This document shows, piece after piece, positions 39,959-48,568 of a DNA stretch of 64,000 nucleotides (position 1 is the stretch's first letter; each line of letters begins with the position of its first letter). The stretch is taken from the NCBI RefSeq assembly GCF_009674535.1, contig NZ_WKJK01000002.1, positions 372,001 through 436,000 on the forward strand, read 5' to 3'. The notes beneath the pieces are model-generated. The model made no database searches. It worked only from the letters and a program-made list of their open reading frames with translations, and was not told where the DNA came from. This stretch comes from Duganella guangzhouensis. GTDB taxonomy: Bacteria; Pseudomonadota; Gammaproteobacteria; Burkholderiales; Burkholderiaceae_D. Position numbers and translations under genes: made by a program.

Positions 39959-40810
39959 TTATTGCACAGTGCAGATCACCAGTTCCGGATCGGCATTGAC
40001 GCGCAATGGAATGCCGCCGCAGCCAACGCCGCGGCTGACAATCAGATCGCCGTTGCCGTGCACCGGGTAGCGGCCGTAGTAGTAAGGCCGCGACAACGGC
40101 CCTCGCGGCATCACCAGCGGCGTGCCATCGCGCAGTGCGATCTGGCCGCCGTGGGTGTGGCCGGCAAAGCCGATGTCGTAGCGCTGCTTTTGCAGCGTCA
40201 GCAGGCCGTCGGGCGCGTGCATCAGCAGGATGCGCACAGCGGCTGCGCCGGCGAAGGTGGCGGCGGCGTCCGGCGCGCCAGCCCAGGGATCGTCCATGCC
40301 GCAGATCGACACCTGGTCGAATGGCGCCGCCAGCGTGACGGCGCGGTTGACCAGCATCTCGACACCGGCCTGCGCGAACAGCCTGGCGATCAGTTGATCG
40401 TCGGTGGACAGGTCGTGGTTGCCGAACACGGCGAACTTGCCCAGCGGCGGCGTCACGCCGGCCAGGCGCTCGCACAGCACGGCCGCATGGCTGGCGGGGC
40501 CGGTGATGTAGTCGCCGCCCAGCAGCAACACGTCCGGCCGCTCGCTGGCCAGATGAGCGCACAGGTCGTCGAAGATGGCTGGATGGGTGGACGGGCCGGC
40601 GTGGAAATCCGAGGCGAAGGCGATCGTCAGCGGCGCCGCCAGCCGGCGTTCGGGCGCCAGCGTCAGCGCGTGGCGGGTGACGCCCAGCTTGCCGTGCAGG
40701 CCGGCGCGATAACTCAGCTTGGCCACGCGACCGCCCAGCAACGCGACACCGAGACAAGTCTCGATGAAATGCTGACGGCGGGAATAGCGCTTGTTGCGAG
40801 GGGCGTGCAT
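39959..40810 (-). CDS. Calcineurin-like metallophosphoesterase (YaeI/LpxG-like)
   Basis: 283 residues with all dinuclear-metal motifs: ASDFHAG (DxH), LLGGDYITG, FGNHDLS, LMHAPDG and FAGHTHGGQI. The N-terminal segment (FIETCLGVALLGGRVAKLSY) is only weakly hydrophobic. The layout matches the YaeI/YkuE subgroup, which cleaves phosphodiesters or UDP-diacylglucosamine in envelope metabolism. The start at 40810 (MHAPRNKRYSRRQ) is chosen as the basic N-terminus; an upstream in-frame ATG at 40840 is possible. It heads the unit phosphoesterase-acetyltransferase-esterase. Confidence 0.85.
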   Translation of the reverse strand: MHAPRNKRYSRRQHFIETCLGVALLGGRVAKLSYRAGLHGKLGVTRHALTLAPERRLAAPLTIAFASDFHAGPSTHPAIFDDLCAHLASERPDVLLLGGDYITGPASHAAVLCERLAGVTPPLGKFAVFGNHDLSTDDQLIARLFAQAGVEMLVNRAVTLAAPFDQVSICGMDDPWAGAPDAAATFAGAAAVRILLMHAPDGLLTLQKQRYDIGFAGHTHGGQIALRDGTPLVMPRGPLSRPYYYGRYPVHGNGDLIVSRGVGCGGIPLRVNADPELVICTVQ

Positions 40811-40882
40811 GGAGGACGTGCGGATGGCGAAGCCCGCCATGATAACCGAACTGGCGCCCCACCGGGCCGCCGGGTTGCCGGA

Positions 40883-41266
40883 TTAGACGGTGGCGTCGAC
40901 CAGTAACTCGGGTCGCAGCGCGCGGATGCGGAATTCGCTGAAGTAGCCGCCGGCTTCGGTGTAGCGCAGGTAGTGGCGGCCGCACTTCACGCAGCGCAGC
41001 AGGTGGCTGCGGTTGGCAGGATAGTAACGCGGCGCGATCGGCGCGTCGTCACTTTCGAGGCGGGTGCCAGCTGGGTGGTATTCGGCAAAAGTCGGTTCGG
41101 CAAACGGATCTTCCACCAGTGATGCCACTTCTTCGAACTGATCCAGCTCCAGCGTCAGCGGCACCTGCTGCCAGGCCAACAGATGCGCCTGGTCACAGCT
41201 GCACGGCGTGCTAACCGCCGCCGATGCCTGCGCCGCCTGCTCCAACCCCACAAAATCGATTGCCAT
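40883..41266 (-). CDS. Hypothetical protein with a CxC/CxxC zinc-ribbon-like arrangement
   Basis: 127 residues of unknown family. An N-terminal STPCSCDQAH and a C-terminal LRCVKCGRHYLRY could together bind zinc. No signal peptide or membrane segment is present. Its ATG shares a base with the stop of the ORF6N gene (TAATG), so it is translationally coupled to it. The residues between the cysteine clusters are acidic and not recognised. Confidence 0.62.
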   Translation of the reverse strand: MAIDFVGLEQAAQASAAVSTPCSCDQAHLLAWQQVPLTLELDQFEEVASLVEDPFAEPTFAEYHPAGTRLESDDAPIAPRYYPANRSHLLRCVKCGRHYLRYTEAGGYFSEFRIRALRPELLVDATV

Positions 41267-41562
41267 TACTTGCTCCGTCCCTTCTTATCCTGATGAACCA
41301 CAAATCCGATCGGCCGCGCGGTTGCCGCCATAATGGCACCGTGTTCGGTGAACGCCAACGGTATCTTACGCCTGCCACCCCATCTTGAAGTCGCAATTTG
41401 CGACTTCAAGATGCCGAGTTCATCAGCATTAAGCTCAAAAATAAAATCGACAGGAAAGCGCTCGCGATTGCGGCGCACCTGTTCGTTGAGTCGGCGCGCA
41501 TCCACGCCGTAAAGCTCGGCTACATCAGAGTCCAGCAACACTTTCTGGCCGCGCAAGATCAT
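41266..41562 (-). CDS. ORF6N-domain protein with internal deletion
   Basis: 98 residues. The N-terminal ORF6N/KilA-N-type DNA-binding domain is well kept: MILRGQKVLLDSDVAELYGV, then RLNEQVRRNRERFP and SRWGGRRKIPLAFTEHGA. Normally about 70-90 more residues (the LNSPRA...VVRAF...REML helical part) lie between AFTEHGA and a C-terminal PIGF tail. Here IMAA jumps straight to TARPIGFVV, so the central helical part has been lost in frame. The domain is of phage origin and is common as solitary chromosomal genes. Function uncertain. Confidence 0.75.
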   Translation of the reverse strand: MILRGQKVLLDSDVAELYGVDARRLNEQVRRNRERFPVDFIFELNADELGILKSQIATSRWGGRRKIPLAFTEHGAIMAATARPIGFVVHQDKKGRSK

Positions 41563-41575
41563 GAGATCAGCGGGA

Positions 41576-41601
41576 ACAAAAAAGGGAGCCGAAGCTCCCT
41601 T
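41576..41601 (-). terminator. Rho-independent terminator of the phosphate-transporter operon
   Basis: On the minus strand: an 8-bp stem AAGGGAGC-TTCG-GCTCCCTT with a UUCG tetraloop followed by a run of T, five bases after the transporter stop. Confidence 0.93.
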
Positions 41602-41605
41602 TGCA

Positions 41606-42616
41606 TTACATGATGTGGTGTCCGACCCACCAGGCCAGCGCGGCCACGAAGGCCGAGGCGGGAATGGTGAAGATCCAGGCCCAGACGATGTTGCCGGCTA
41701 CGCCCCAGCGCACCGCCGACATCTTCTGCGCCGAACCGACGCCGACGATCGCGCCGGTGATGGTGTGCGTGGTCGATACCGGCACGCCGAAGTGCGACGC
41801 CACCAGCAAGGTGATCGCGCCACCGCTCTCGGCGCAGAAACCGCCCACCGGCTTCAGCTTGGTGATCTTCTGGCCCATGGTCTTGACGATGCGCCAGCCG
41901 CCAAACAGCGTGCCGAACGAGATCGCGCCATAGCACGAAACGATCACCCACAGCGGCGGCTCGGCGCCACCGGCCGGCACCTGGCCCACCGCGATCAGCA
42001 GCATCCAGATAATGCCGATGGTTTTTTGCGCGTCATTGCCGCCGTGGCCCAGGCTGTACGAAGCGGCCGATACCAGTTGCAGGCGACGGAACCATTTGTC
42101 GACCCGGCGCGGCGTCGAGCGCACGAAGATCCACGACACGATCAGCATGATGATGGAGCCAAACACAAAGCCCATCAGCGGCGAAATGATGATCCACTGC
42201 ACGGTCTTCCACAGGCCGCCACCGACCAGCGCGCCGGTGCCGGACTTGGCCACCGCAGCGCCCACCAGGCCGCCGATCAGCGCGTGCGACGACGACGATG
42301 GAATGCCGTAGTACCAGGTGAACAAATTCCACGCGATGGCGCCGACCAGCGCGCCAAAGATCACGTACTGGTCGACAATCCCGGGATCGATCGTCCCCTT
42401 GCCCACCGTGCCGGCCACGTGCAGGCCAACCACAAAGATCGCCACAAAGTTGAACAGCGCGGCCATGGCCACCGCCGTCTGCGGCTTCAGCACGCCGGTC
42501 GACACCACCGTGGCGATGGCGTTGGCGGCGTCGTGGAAGCCGTTCATGAAGTCAAATATCAGCGCCAGCCCGATCAGCAGGACCAGCACGTAGATACTGA
42601 TTTGTATGGTATGCAT
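41606..42616 (-). CDS. pit: PiT-family inorganic phosphate transporter
   Basis: 336-residue inner-membrane transporter with about ten hydrophobic segments. It has the duplicated PiT signature: GFHDAANAIATVVSTGVL in the N-terminal half and GGNDAQKTIG in the C-terminal half. It imports phosphate as a neutral metal-phosphate with protons, at low affinity. It is shorter than E. coli PitA (about 500), matching the compact Burkholderiales form. It is co-transcribed with the DUF47 gene 19 bases upstream. Confidence 0.92.
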   Translation of the reverse strand: MHTIQISIYVLVLLIGLALIFDFMNGFHDAANAIATVVSTGVLKPQTAVAMAALFNFVAIFVVGLHVAGTVGKGTIDPGIVDQYVIFGALVGAIAWNLFTWYYGIPSSSSHALIGGLVGAAVAKSGTGALVGGGLWKTVQWIIISPLMGFVFGSIIMLIVSWIFVRSTPRRVDKWFRRLQLVSAASYSLGHGGNDAQKTIGIIWMLLIAVGQVPAGGAEPPLWVIVSCYGAISFGTLFGGWRIVKTMGQKITKLKPVGGFCAESGGAITLLVASHFGVPVSTTHTITGAIVGVGSAQKMSAVRWGVAGNIVWAWIFTIPASAFVAALAWWVGHHIM

Positions 42617-42635
42617 GTTGAACTGTTCTTTTTAA

Positions 42636-43262
42636 TTATGCGTTTTCAACGATGATACCTTCGATGATGTTGGCCACATCTTCGCAACGGTCGGTCACGG
42701 TTTCCAGAATTTCGTAGATGGCCTTCATCTTGATCAGATTGCGCACGTCCGGCTCATCGCGGAACAGCTTGGACATGGCGGCGCGCATCACGTGGTCGGC
42801 GTCCGATTCCAGGCGGTCGATCTCTTCGCAGATGGCGACGATCTGGCGCGAGTTGTCCATATTGTGCAGCAGCGCCACGGCGTCCTTGACCTTCTCGGCG
42901 CAGGCCAGCACCAGCTCGGCCAGGCGCTTGGCTTCCGGCGTCACCGAATGCAGATCGTACAGCGACACGGTCTGGGCCGCGTCTTCCAGCAGATCGAGGA
43001 TGTCGTCCTGGCGCGTGATCAGCTTGTGGATGTCATCGCGGTCGATCGGGGTGATGAAGGTTTTGTGCAGCAGGTCGACGGTCTGGTAAGTGATCTTGTC
43101 GGCTTGCTTCTCGATGCCCTCGATCGCGTGCACGCGATTTTCCAGGTCATCGAAATTCGACATCAGGCCCACCATTTCTTTCGCGCCTTTGACACACAGC
43201 TCAGCATGCTGGTTAAACAGGTCAAAGAATTTGCCCTCGGTGGGCATCAAACGTCCAAACAT
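42636..43262 (-). CDS. DUF47 / PhoU-like phosphate transport regulator
   Basis: 208-residue all-helical cytoplasmic protein of the TIGR00153/DUF47 family, recognised by FFDLFNQHAELCVKGAKEM, then IEKQADKITYQTVDLLHKTF and ITRQDDILDLLEDAAQ with its acidic metal-binding pattern. Such proteins pair with Pit transporters and are thought to gate them. The ATG at 43262 has GGAG seven bases upstream and gives the standard MFGRLMPTEGKFF start; an in-frame extension to 43370 is not supported. Confidence 0.92.
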   Translation of the reverse strand: MFGRLMPTEGKFFDLFNQHAELCVKGAKEMVGLMSNFDDLENRVHAIEGIEKQADKITYQTVDLLHKTFITPIDRDDIHKLITRQDDILDLLEDAAQTVSLYDLHSVTPEAKRLAELVLACAEKVKDAVALLHNMDNSRQIVAICEEIDRLESDADHVMRAAMSKLFRDEPDVRNLIKMKAIYEILETVTDRCEDVANIIEGIIVENA

Positions 43263-43326
43263 ATTTTTCTCCGTTTTATTACTACTGCAGATCGCCGGCC
43301 TGGTTGTGCCTGGCCGGCGTAAAGAT

Positions 43327-44712
43327 TTAGTCGCCCTGGTAAGTTGCCAAATTACCGGAGTAATTGCCAAACTTGGTGTAGGCGCCGATCCAGGTCAGAC
43401 GCACCGCGCCAATTGGACCGTTACGCTGCTTACCGATGATGATCTCAGCGGTTCCCTTATCCGGCGAGTCGGGATTGTAGACCTCGTCGCGATACAGGAA
43501 GATGATGACGTCCGCATCCTGCTCGATAGCGCCGGATTCGCGCAAGTCGGACATGACGGGACGTTTGTTGGGACGTTGCTCCAGCGAGCGGTTCAGCTGT
43601 GACAGCGCGATCACCGGGCAGCCCAGCTCCTTGGCCAGGCCTTTCAGCGAACGCGAAATCTCGGAAATCTCGGAGGCGCGGTTGTCGCCCGCCTTGGAAC
43701 CCTGCATCAGCTGCAGGTAGTCGACGATGATCAGGCCGAGCTTGCCGCATTGACGCGCCAGCCGGCGCGCGCGGGCGCGCATCTCGATCGGATTCAGCGC
43801 CGGGGTTTCGTCGATGAACACCTGGGCGTCGTTCATTTTTTGAATCGCGTGCGTCAGGCGCGGCCAGTCCTCGTCGTTCAGACGGCCGGTGCGCAGGCGG
43901 TGCTGGTCGAGCTGGCCGACCGAACCCAGCATACGCATCGCCAGCTGGGCGCCGCCCATCTCCATCGAGAAGATGGCGACCGGCAGGCCGGCTTCGATCG
44001 CGACGTTTTCGCCGATATTCACAGAAAACGCGGTCTTGCCCATCGACGGACGGCCGGCCACAATCACCAGATCGCCGCCCTGCAGACCCGAGGTCATGCG
44101 GTCGAGATCGATGAAGCCGGTCGGCACGCCGGTGATTTCAGACTGGTTGTCGCGCGAGTACAGTTCGTCGATGCGCTCCACCACCTGGGTCAGCAGCGGC
44201 TGCACCGCCAGCCAGCCGGCGGCGCCACGCGCGCCCTGCTCGGCGATCGCGAAGATGCGCGACTCGGCCTCGTCCAGGATTTCCTTGGTTTCCTTGCCCT
44301 GCGGGCTGAACGCCTGACCGGAGATATCGTCGGCCACCGTGATCAGCTGGCGCAGCACCGAACGGTCGCGCACGATTTCGGCATAGCGGCGGATGTTGGC
44401 CGCCGACGGCGTGTTCTGCGCCATCGCGTTCAAATAGGCCAGGCCGCCGACTTCCTCGGCCTTGCCCAGCTGGGTCAGGTTCTCGAACACGGTGATGACG
44501 TCGGCCGGGCGCGAGCTGTTAATCATGCGCACGATCTGTTCGAAGATGATGCGGTGATCGTAGCGGTAGAAATCTTCCGGCTGCATCATGTCCGCAATGC
44601 GGTCGAACGAGGCGTTATCGCGCAACAGGCCACCGATGACAGACTGTTCTGCTTCGATGGAGTGCGGCGGGACGCGGAGCGAATCGACTTGCGGATCGGA
44701 GGGGGCGTTCAT
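43327..44712 (-). CDS. dnaB: Replicative DNA helicase DnaB
   Basis: 461-residue hexameric 5'-3' helicase of the replication fork. The N-terminal domain starts VPPHSIEAEQSVIGGLLRDN. The RecA-like domain has Walker A AGRPSMGKTAFS, LGLIIVDYLQLM (Walker B) and LSQLNRSLEQRPNKRP. No intein is present. The start at 44712 (MNAPSDPQVD) is preferred over an in-frame ATG at 44790 that lies in the rplI terminator region. It follows rplI after a terminator in the usual rpsF-priB-rpsR-rplI-dnaB order. Confidence 0.95.
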   Translation of the reverse strand: MNAPSDPQVDSLRVPPHSIEAEQSVIGGLLRDNASFDRIADMMQPEDFYRYDHRIIFEQIVRMINSSRPADVITVFENLTQLGKAEEVGGLAYLNAMAQNTPSAANIRRYAEIVRDRSVLRQLITVADDISGQAFSPQGKETKEILDEAESRIFAIAEQGARGAAGWLAVQPLLTQVVERIDELYSRDNQSEITGVPTGFIDLDRMTSGLQGGDLVIVAGRPSMGKTAFSVNIGENVAIEAGLPVAIFSMEMGGAQLAMRMLGSVGQLDQHRLRTGRLNDEDWPRLTHAIQKMNDAQVFIDETPALNPIEMRARARRLARQCGKLGLIIVDYLQLMQGSKAGDNRASEISEISRSLKGLAKELGCPVIALSQLNRSLEQRPNKRPVMSDLRESGAIEQDADVIIFLYRDEVYNPDSPDKGTAEIIIGKQRNGPIGAVRLTWIGAYTKFGNYSGNLATYQGD

Positions 44713-44756
44713 GGCGCGAATTATACCTGCTTGTGCCGGACTACAAAATTTATGAC

Positions 44757-44784
44757 GAGAAAAAAGCCGGGCGAGCCCGGCTTT
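44757..44784 (-). terminator. Rho-independent terminator after rplI
   Basis: On the minus strand: inverted repeat AAAGCCGGGC / GCCCGGCTTT (44763-44784) followed by a T-run (TTTTTTCTC), between rplI and dnaB. It implies dnaB also has its own promoter. Confidence 0.9.
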
Positions 44785-44832
44785 CTTCAAGGGTGTTGCA
44801 AAACTAGACGGGCGTTGCCGCCCGGTCCAGTC

Positions 44833-45285
44833 TTAGGCGGCTTCGCCTACAACGGCAACGGTCACTTCTACCACCACGTCGGTGTGCAGAGCAACGCTGA
44901 CTGGGAACTCGCCCGTGGTCTTCAGCGGACCGGTAGGCAGGCGCACAGCGGCTTTTTCAACAGCGAAACCGGCTTTGGTCAGGGCTTCAGCGATGTCGAA
45001 GTTGGTTACCGAACCGAACAGACGGCCATCAACGCCGGCTTTCTGCGATACGGTCACGGTCATGCCGTTCAGTTTTTCGCCTTGGGCTTGAGCGGCAGCC
45101 AGTTTAGCGGCAGCAGCTTTTTCCAGTTCGGCGCGCTTGGCTTCGAATTCCGCGATAGCCGACGTGGTTGCACGACGGGCCATTTTTTGCGGGATCAGGA
45201 AGTTACGTGCGTAGCCGTCTTTAACTTTAACGACTTCACCCAGGTTGCCCAGGTTGACAACTTTTTCCAACAGAATGATTTGCAT
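44833..45285 (-). CDS. rplI: 50S ribosomal protein bL9
   Basis: 150 residues, the normal length. The N-terminal domain begins [20 protein letters not shown] with [12 protein letters not shown], then the long connecting helix and the C-terminal 23S rRNA-binding domain. It is the last gene of the rpsF-priB-rpsR-rplI operon, followed by a terminator. Near the C-terminus the protein is Val/Thr-rich ([14 protein letters not shown]). Confidence 0.97.
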   Translation of the reverse strand: MQIILLEKVVNLGNLGEVVKVKDGYARNFLIPQKMARRATTSAIAEFEAKRAELEKAAAAKLAAAQAQGEKLNGMTVTVSQKAGVDGRLFGSVTNFDIAEALTKAGFAVEKAAVRLPTGPLKTTGEFPVSVALHTDVVVEVTVAVVGEAA

Positions 45286-45312
45286 AGTTCTTCTCCAGTT
45301 ACTCTGCCGCGA

Positions 45313-45603
45313 TTAAGCGTTGTGCAGATCGGTGTACGGCAGCAGGGCCAGATAGCGAGCGCGTTTGATGGCGGTGTCAACTTGACGCTGGTAGTGCGCC
45401 TTGGTGCCGGTCAGACGTGCTGGCATGATTTTGCCGTTTTCCTGGACGAAGTCTTTCAGGGTGTCTACGTCTTTGTAGTCCACTTGCTCAACGTTTGCAG
45501 CGGTGAAGCGGCAGAACTTCTTACGTTTGAACAGTGGGTTTTGTTGCTTGCGCTTTTCTTTCAGCTTGAGCTTGTTTTTGTCGAACTTTTTACCGAATGC
45601 CAT
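45313..45603 (-). CDS. rpsR: 30S ribosomal protein bS18
   Basis: 96 residues. The core [20 protein letters not shown] and [20 protein letters not shown] is characteristic of bS18, with a basic N-terminal extension ([13 protein letters not shown]) longer than in E. coli (75 residues), as usual in Burkholderiales. It binds bS6 in the small-subunit platform. It lies 15 bases after priB. Confidence 0.97.
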   Translation of the reverse strand: MAFGKKFDKNKLKLKEKRKQQNPLFKRKKFCRFTAANVEQVDYKDVDTLKDFVQENGKIMPARLTGTKAHYQRQVDTAIKRARYLALLPYTDLHNA

Positions 45604-45618
45604 TTTAGGCTCCTGTAT

Positions 45619-45924
45619 TTAAATTGAGCTGTCTGTGACAGCACTAAAATCAATGATGTGAAACACCAGGCTTTTGCTATTGCGGCTTTTCTTGTTGAGG
45701 AAACCGGTGAACTGATACAGCCCCGCCAGTGGCGCCTGATTAAACCGGCCTGAAATCTCGCCCGCAGCAACTGCGGACACGTCAAACTCGGTCAACCGGG
45801 CGATGCCCGCCTCCATCTGCTGCGATCGGTGCTGGAGTACCGCATTCACGATCGGCATGCCGGCCGGGGTGTAACGAATTGCATCCCGTTCGGCGATGAG
45901 GGCGATGAACTGAAGCTGGTTCAG
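45619..45924 (-). CDS. priB: Primosomal replication protein PriB with probable CTG start
   Basis: OB-fold single-strand-DNA-binding protein of the PriA replication-restart primosome. The ATG-started frame (at 45858) gives only 79 residues and lacks strand 1. Reading back in frame adds LNQLQFIALIAERDAIRYTP and AG, which matches the PriB N-terminus. The frame then meets a stop (TGA) five codons further up, with no ATG, GTG or TTG between. A CTG at 45922-45924 has AAGGA six bases upstream, giving 101 residues, close to E. coli PriB (104). CTG initiation is therefore inferred. Confidence 0.88.
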   Translation of the reverse strand: MNQLQFIALIAERDAIRYTPAGMPIVNAVLQHRSQQMEAGIARLTEFDVSAVAAGEISGRFNQAPLAGLYQFTGFLNKKSRNSKSLVFHIIDFSAVTDSSI

Positions 45925-45945
45925 CGCGATTCCTTCTCAGAACAA

Positions 45946-46329
45946 TTAAGCGGCGGCTGGAGCTGCGGCTTGTGCTTCGGCGCGATGCGATTTCGCTGCA
46001 TCTTCACGTTGTACCGACTTCATCATCGGCGAAGGAGCGGTTTCCGCTTTCTTCAGCTTGACGGTCAGGTGACGCAGCACGGCATCATTGAATTTGAATG
46101 CGGTTTCCAGCTCGACCAGGGTCTCGTTGTCGCACTCGATGTTCAGGCAGATGTAGTGAGCCTTGGCCAGTTTCTGGATCGAGTAAGCCATTTGACGGCG
46201 GCCCCAATCTTCCACGCGGTGCACAGCACCGCCGCGGGTCGTTACGGTGGTTTTGTAACGTTCGATCATGGCGGGCACTTGCTCGCTCTGGTCCGGATGG
46301 ACGATAAATACGATTTCGTAGTGACGCAT
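45946..46329 (-). CDS. rpsF: 30S ribosomal protein bS6
   Basis: 127 residues. [20 protein letters not shown] opens the protein, then [20 protein letters not shown], the standard bS6 core, and an Ala-rich C-terminal tail. First gene of the rpsF-priB-rpsR-rplI operon; its partner in the ribosome is bS18. Confidence 0.97.
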   Translation of the reverse strand: MRHYEIVFIVHPDQSEQVPAMIERYKTTVTTRGGAVHRVEDWGRRQMAYSIQKLAKAHYICLNIECDNETLVELETAFKFNDAVLRHLTVKLKKAETAPSPMMKSVQREDAAKSHRAEAQAAAPAAA

Positions 46330-46457
46330 GTATAACTCCCTTAAGGACTTGATAAATAGCCCACCCTGGCGTCAAGACAGGTGTGGGAAGAGGTAAGCCC
46401 GCGACTATATCAGCTTTTTTGACAAAATGCCAGCCCGGCCCGCGCCAGCACTGGCGC

Positions 46458-47078
46458 TCACGGCGCTTTCAGCAACAGCCGGATCAGTTGGCGGTGGGTG
46501 GCGCGGGTCTTCTGGCGCTCGGTCTCGGCCACCTCGGGCGTAAAGATCAGCTTGCAGATCACGGCGTACAGCACCGGCGCCATGATGAAGCTGAAATTGT
46601 CGGTCAGCGGCGTTTTTTGCAGGGCGCCATCGGCCACGTATTGGTCGATCCGGGCCTGCTGCTCGCGGTGCGCCGGCAGCACCGTCTCGTCCTGCCAGCG
46701 ACGGATCAGCTCCGGCACGCGGTGACTCTCGGAGATCAGCAGTTTCATGATCGACACCATTTGCGGCGTCATTTGCTCATATTGGTGGTCGATATAGGCG
46801 TCCAGCGCGTGCTCGACGCTGGCGCCGGCCGGCGGCAACTGCCAGGCGCCCAAGGCCGGCTGCAGCACATCCTTCAGCAGCGTCTCGAAAATCTCATCCT
46901 TGTTGGCAAAGTGCACATACAGATTCGCCTTCGACATCCCGGCCCGGGCGGCGATCTTGGAAATACTGGCGGCGTTGAAGCCCAGCGCGGTGAACTCGGT
47001 CAGCGCCGCGTCCAGGATCTGCTGACGCCGCACCTCGGTGGACAGGCGCACTCTCTTCTTGGCGGGGACATCCATCAT
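46458..47078 (-). CDS. TetR/AcrR-family transcriptional regulator
   Basis: 206 residues. The N-terminal TetR HTH is complete: RRQQILDAALTEFTALGFNA, ISKIAARAGMSKANLYVHFA, NKDEIFETLL. The ligand-binding domain includes HREQQARIDQYVADGAL. It is divergent from a lipoprotein-porin pair, and matching inverted operator copies lie between (47121-47172), with a third half-like copy at 47080-47091 next to its own start. Autorepression and control of the divergent genes are expected. Ligand unknown. A second ATG at 47075 is an alternative start. Confidence 0.9.
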   Translation of the reverse strand: MMDVPAKKRVRLSTEVRRQQILDAALTEFTALGFNAASISKIAARAGMSKANLYVHFANKDEIFETLLKDVLQPALGAWQLPPAGASVEHALDAYIDHQYEQMTPQMVSIMKLLISESHRVPELIRRWQDETVLPAHREQQARIDQYVADGALQKTPLTDNFSFIMAPVLYAVICKLIFTPEVAETERQKTRATHRQLIRLLLKAP

Positions 47079-47120
47079 GAACGATCGGTTAGTAAAAACC
47101 TTATCTTAGCCTCGAACACT

Positions 47121-47172
47121 AATGACCGATCGATCATTATCGTGTTAGGATGAATATGATCGATCGGTCATT
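47121..47172. promoter_or_regulatory. Pair of TetR-type operators in opposite orientation
   Basis: AATGACCGATCGATCAT at 47121-47137 and its exact reverse complement at 47156-47172, each itself an imperfect dyad around CGATCG. A related AACGATCGGTTA is at 47080-47091. All lie between the divergent regulator and the DUF3313 gene. Confidence 0.75.
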
Positions 47173-47235
47173 AGCGGATTCCTCCGAGCGCACCGGTCGA
47201 CCAAACGTATCTTCATCCACTCAAAGAGGACTATC

Positions 47236-47889
47236 TTGGCGACTCACCTCCCCCTCCCCGCCCTGCTGGGCTGCGCTGCCGTGGTGGCGCTGGCCGGTTG
47301 CGCCGGCACGCCGCCGGCGCGCTATGCCGACCTGCCGACTGCATCGCGGCTGCAACCCGACAGCGCGCCGACGCGGCCGTATTCCTACGCCGACACGGCG
47401 CGCTGGGACAACTACCAGGCCATCATCATCGAACCGGTGAGCATCTATCGCGGCGCCGACCACCAGTTCGGCGACTTGTCGGAACAGGACAAGCGCGAAC
47501 TGGCGGCCGCGATGCAACAGCAATTCAGCCAGGCGCTGGGCAGCCGCTTCCACCTCAGCGACAGCGCCCGCCCCGGCACGCTGCGTCTGCGGCTGACCTT
47601 GACCGGCGCCAGCACCAATACCGCCGTGGTCTCCACCGTTACCCGCTTCGACCTGGTGGGCTTGCCGTACAACGCGGTGCAATCGTTGCGCGGCAAGGAA
47701 GGCATCTTCATGGGCTCGGTCAGCTATTCAGTCGCGGTGTATGACGCCATGGACGACCGGCTACTCAAGGCGTATCTGGCCCGGCAGTATCCGAACGCCA
47801 TGAATGTGGGCGCCACCTTTGGCGCACTGAGCGCCGCCCGCACCGGGCTGGAAAAAGGCGCCGAAGAACTACTGACCCAACTGCAATAA
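47236..47889 (+). CDS. DUF3313-family lipoprotein
   Basis: 217 residues starting with TTG (AGAGGA five bases upstream). A lipoprotein signal (LLGCAAVVALAGCAG, lipobox LAGC) is followed by a DUF3313-type domain: ARWDNYQAIIIEPVSIYRGA, then TLRLRLTLTGAS and VDLGTEAVVYDAMDDRLL-like strands (here SVAVYDAMDDRLL). Periplasmic, membrane-tethered; function unknown. It is followed 10 bases later by a beta-barrel gene and probably controlled by the divergent TetR protein. Confidence 0.8.
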   Translation: MATHLPLPALLGCAAVVALAGCAGTPPARYADLPTASRLQPDSAPTRPYSYADTARWDNYQAIIIEPVSIYRGADHQFGDLSEQDKRELAAAMQQQFSQALGSRFHLSDSARPGTLRLRLTLTGASTNTAVVSTVTRFDLVGLPYNAVQSLRGKEGIFMGSVSYSVAVYDAMDDRLLKAYLARQYPNAMNVGATFGALSAARTGLEKGAEELLTQLQ

Positions 47890-47899
47890 GGAGCAAGCC

Positions 47900-48499
47900 A
47901 TGAACAACAATTTCCTGCGCGGCGCCGCCGCACTCGCCGGCCTGAGCGCCTGTCTTGTGGCCGGTGCGGCCGAACCATGGAGCGGCTTCTACGGCGGCAT
48001 CAACGCCGGTCGCGGCACCACCGACACCGACACCATCAATACGCGGCTGGGCAGCTTCAATGGCGACGGCAGCGGCGCGGTCGGCGGCATCCAGCTCGGC
48101 TACAACTACCGCCTCAGCCCGGCGTTTGTGATCGGCATAGAAAACAGCTTCGACGCCACCCGCATCGAAGCCGGCAATGCTGGCACGCTGTCGCCGCATC
48201 TCAAACTGCCACTGCTGGCGAGCGGCCGCATTCGTGGCGGTTCGCTGCTGCTGGATGAACGCCTGTTCCTGTACGGGACCGGCGGCGTGGCGTTCGGCCG
48301 GCTGGATGATGCCGGCGTGCGTACCGGCAAATACGGCTGGACCGCCGGCGCCGGCGCCGAATGGGCCTGGTCGCCGGTATTGAGCACGAATATCGAAGTG
48401 CTGGCTTACAACCTGTCCAAGGACTGGAGCAAGGACGACAACCTCGGCAGCGGCCTGAAATTCAAAACCATCACCTTCGGCATCAATTACCACTTCTGA
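47900..48499 (+). CDS. Small outer-membrane beta-barrel protein
   Basis: 199 residues: signal peptide (ALAGLSACLVAGAAE), then WSGFYGGINAGRG and repeated amphipathic strands with YGTGGVAFGRL, ending in an aromatic-terminated strand (FGINYHF). This is the eight-stranded OmpW/OmpA-like 'porin family' layout seen in many proteobacteria. GGAGCAAG lies just upstream of the ATG. It is in an operon with the DUF3313 lipoprotein, so it is likely part of an envelope response under TetR control. Confidence 0.85.
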   Translation: MNNNFLRGAAALAGLSACLVAGAAEPWSGFYGGINAGRGTTDTDTINTRLGSFNGDGSGAVGGIQLGYNYRLSPAFVIGIENSFDATRIEAGNAGTLSPHLKLPLLASGRIRGGSLLLDERLFLYGTGGVAFGRLDDAGVRTGKYGWTAGAGAEWAWSPVLSTNIEVLAYNLSKDWSKDDNLGSGLKFKTITFGINYHF

Positions 48500-48568
48500 T
48501 GCCAGGCGCCGGATTGGACTCGCAAAAAGCTATCAATCAATCCGGCGCCCGATGCTACTATTGTCCGC

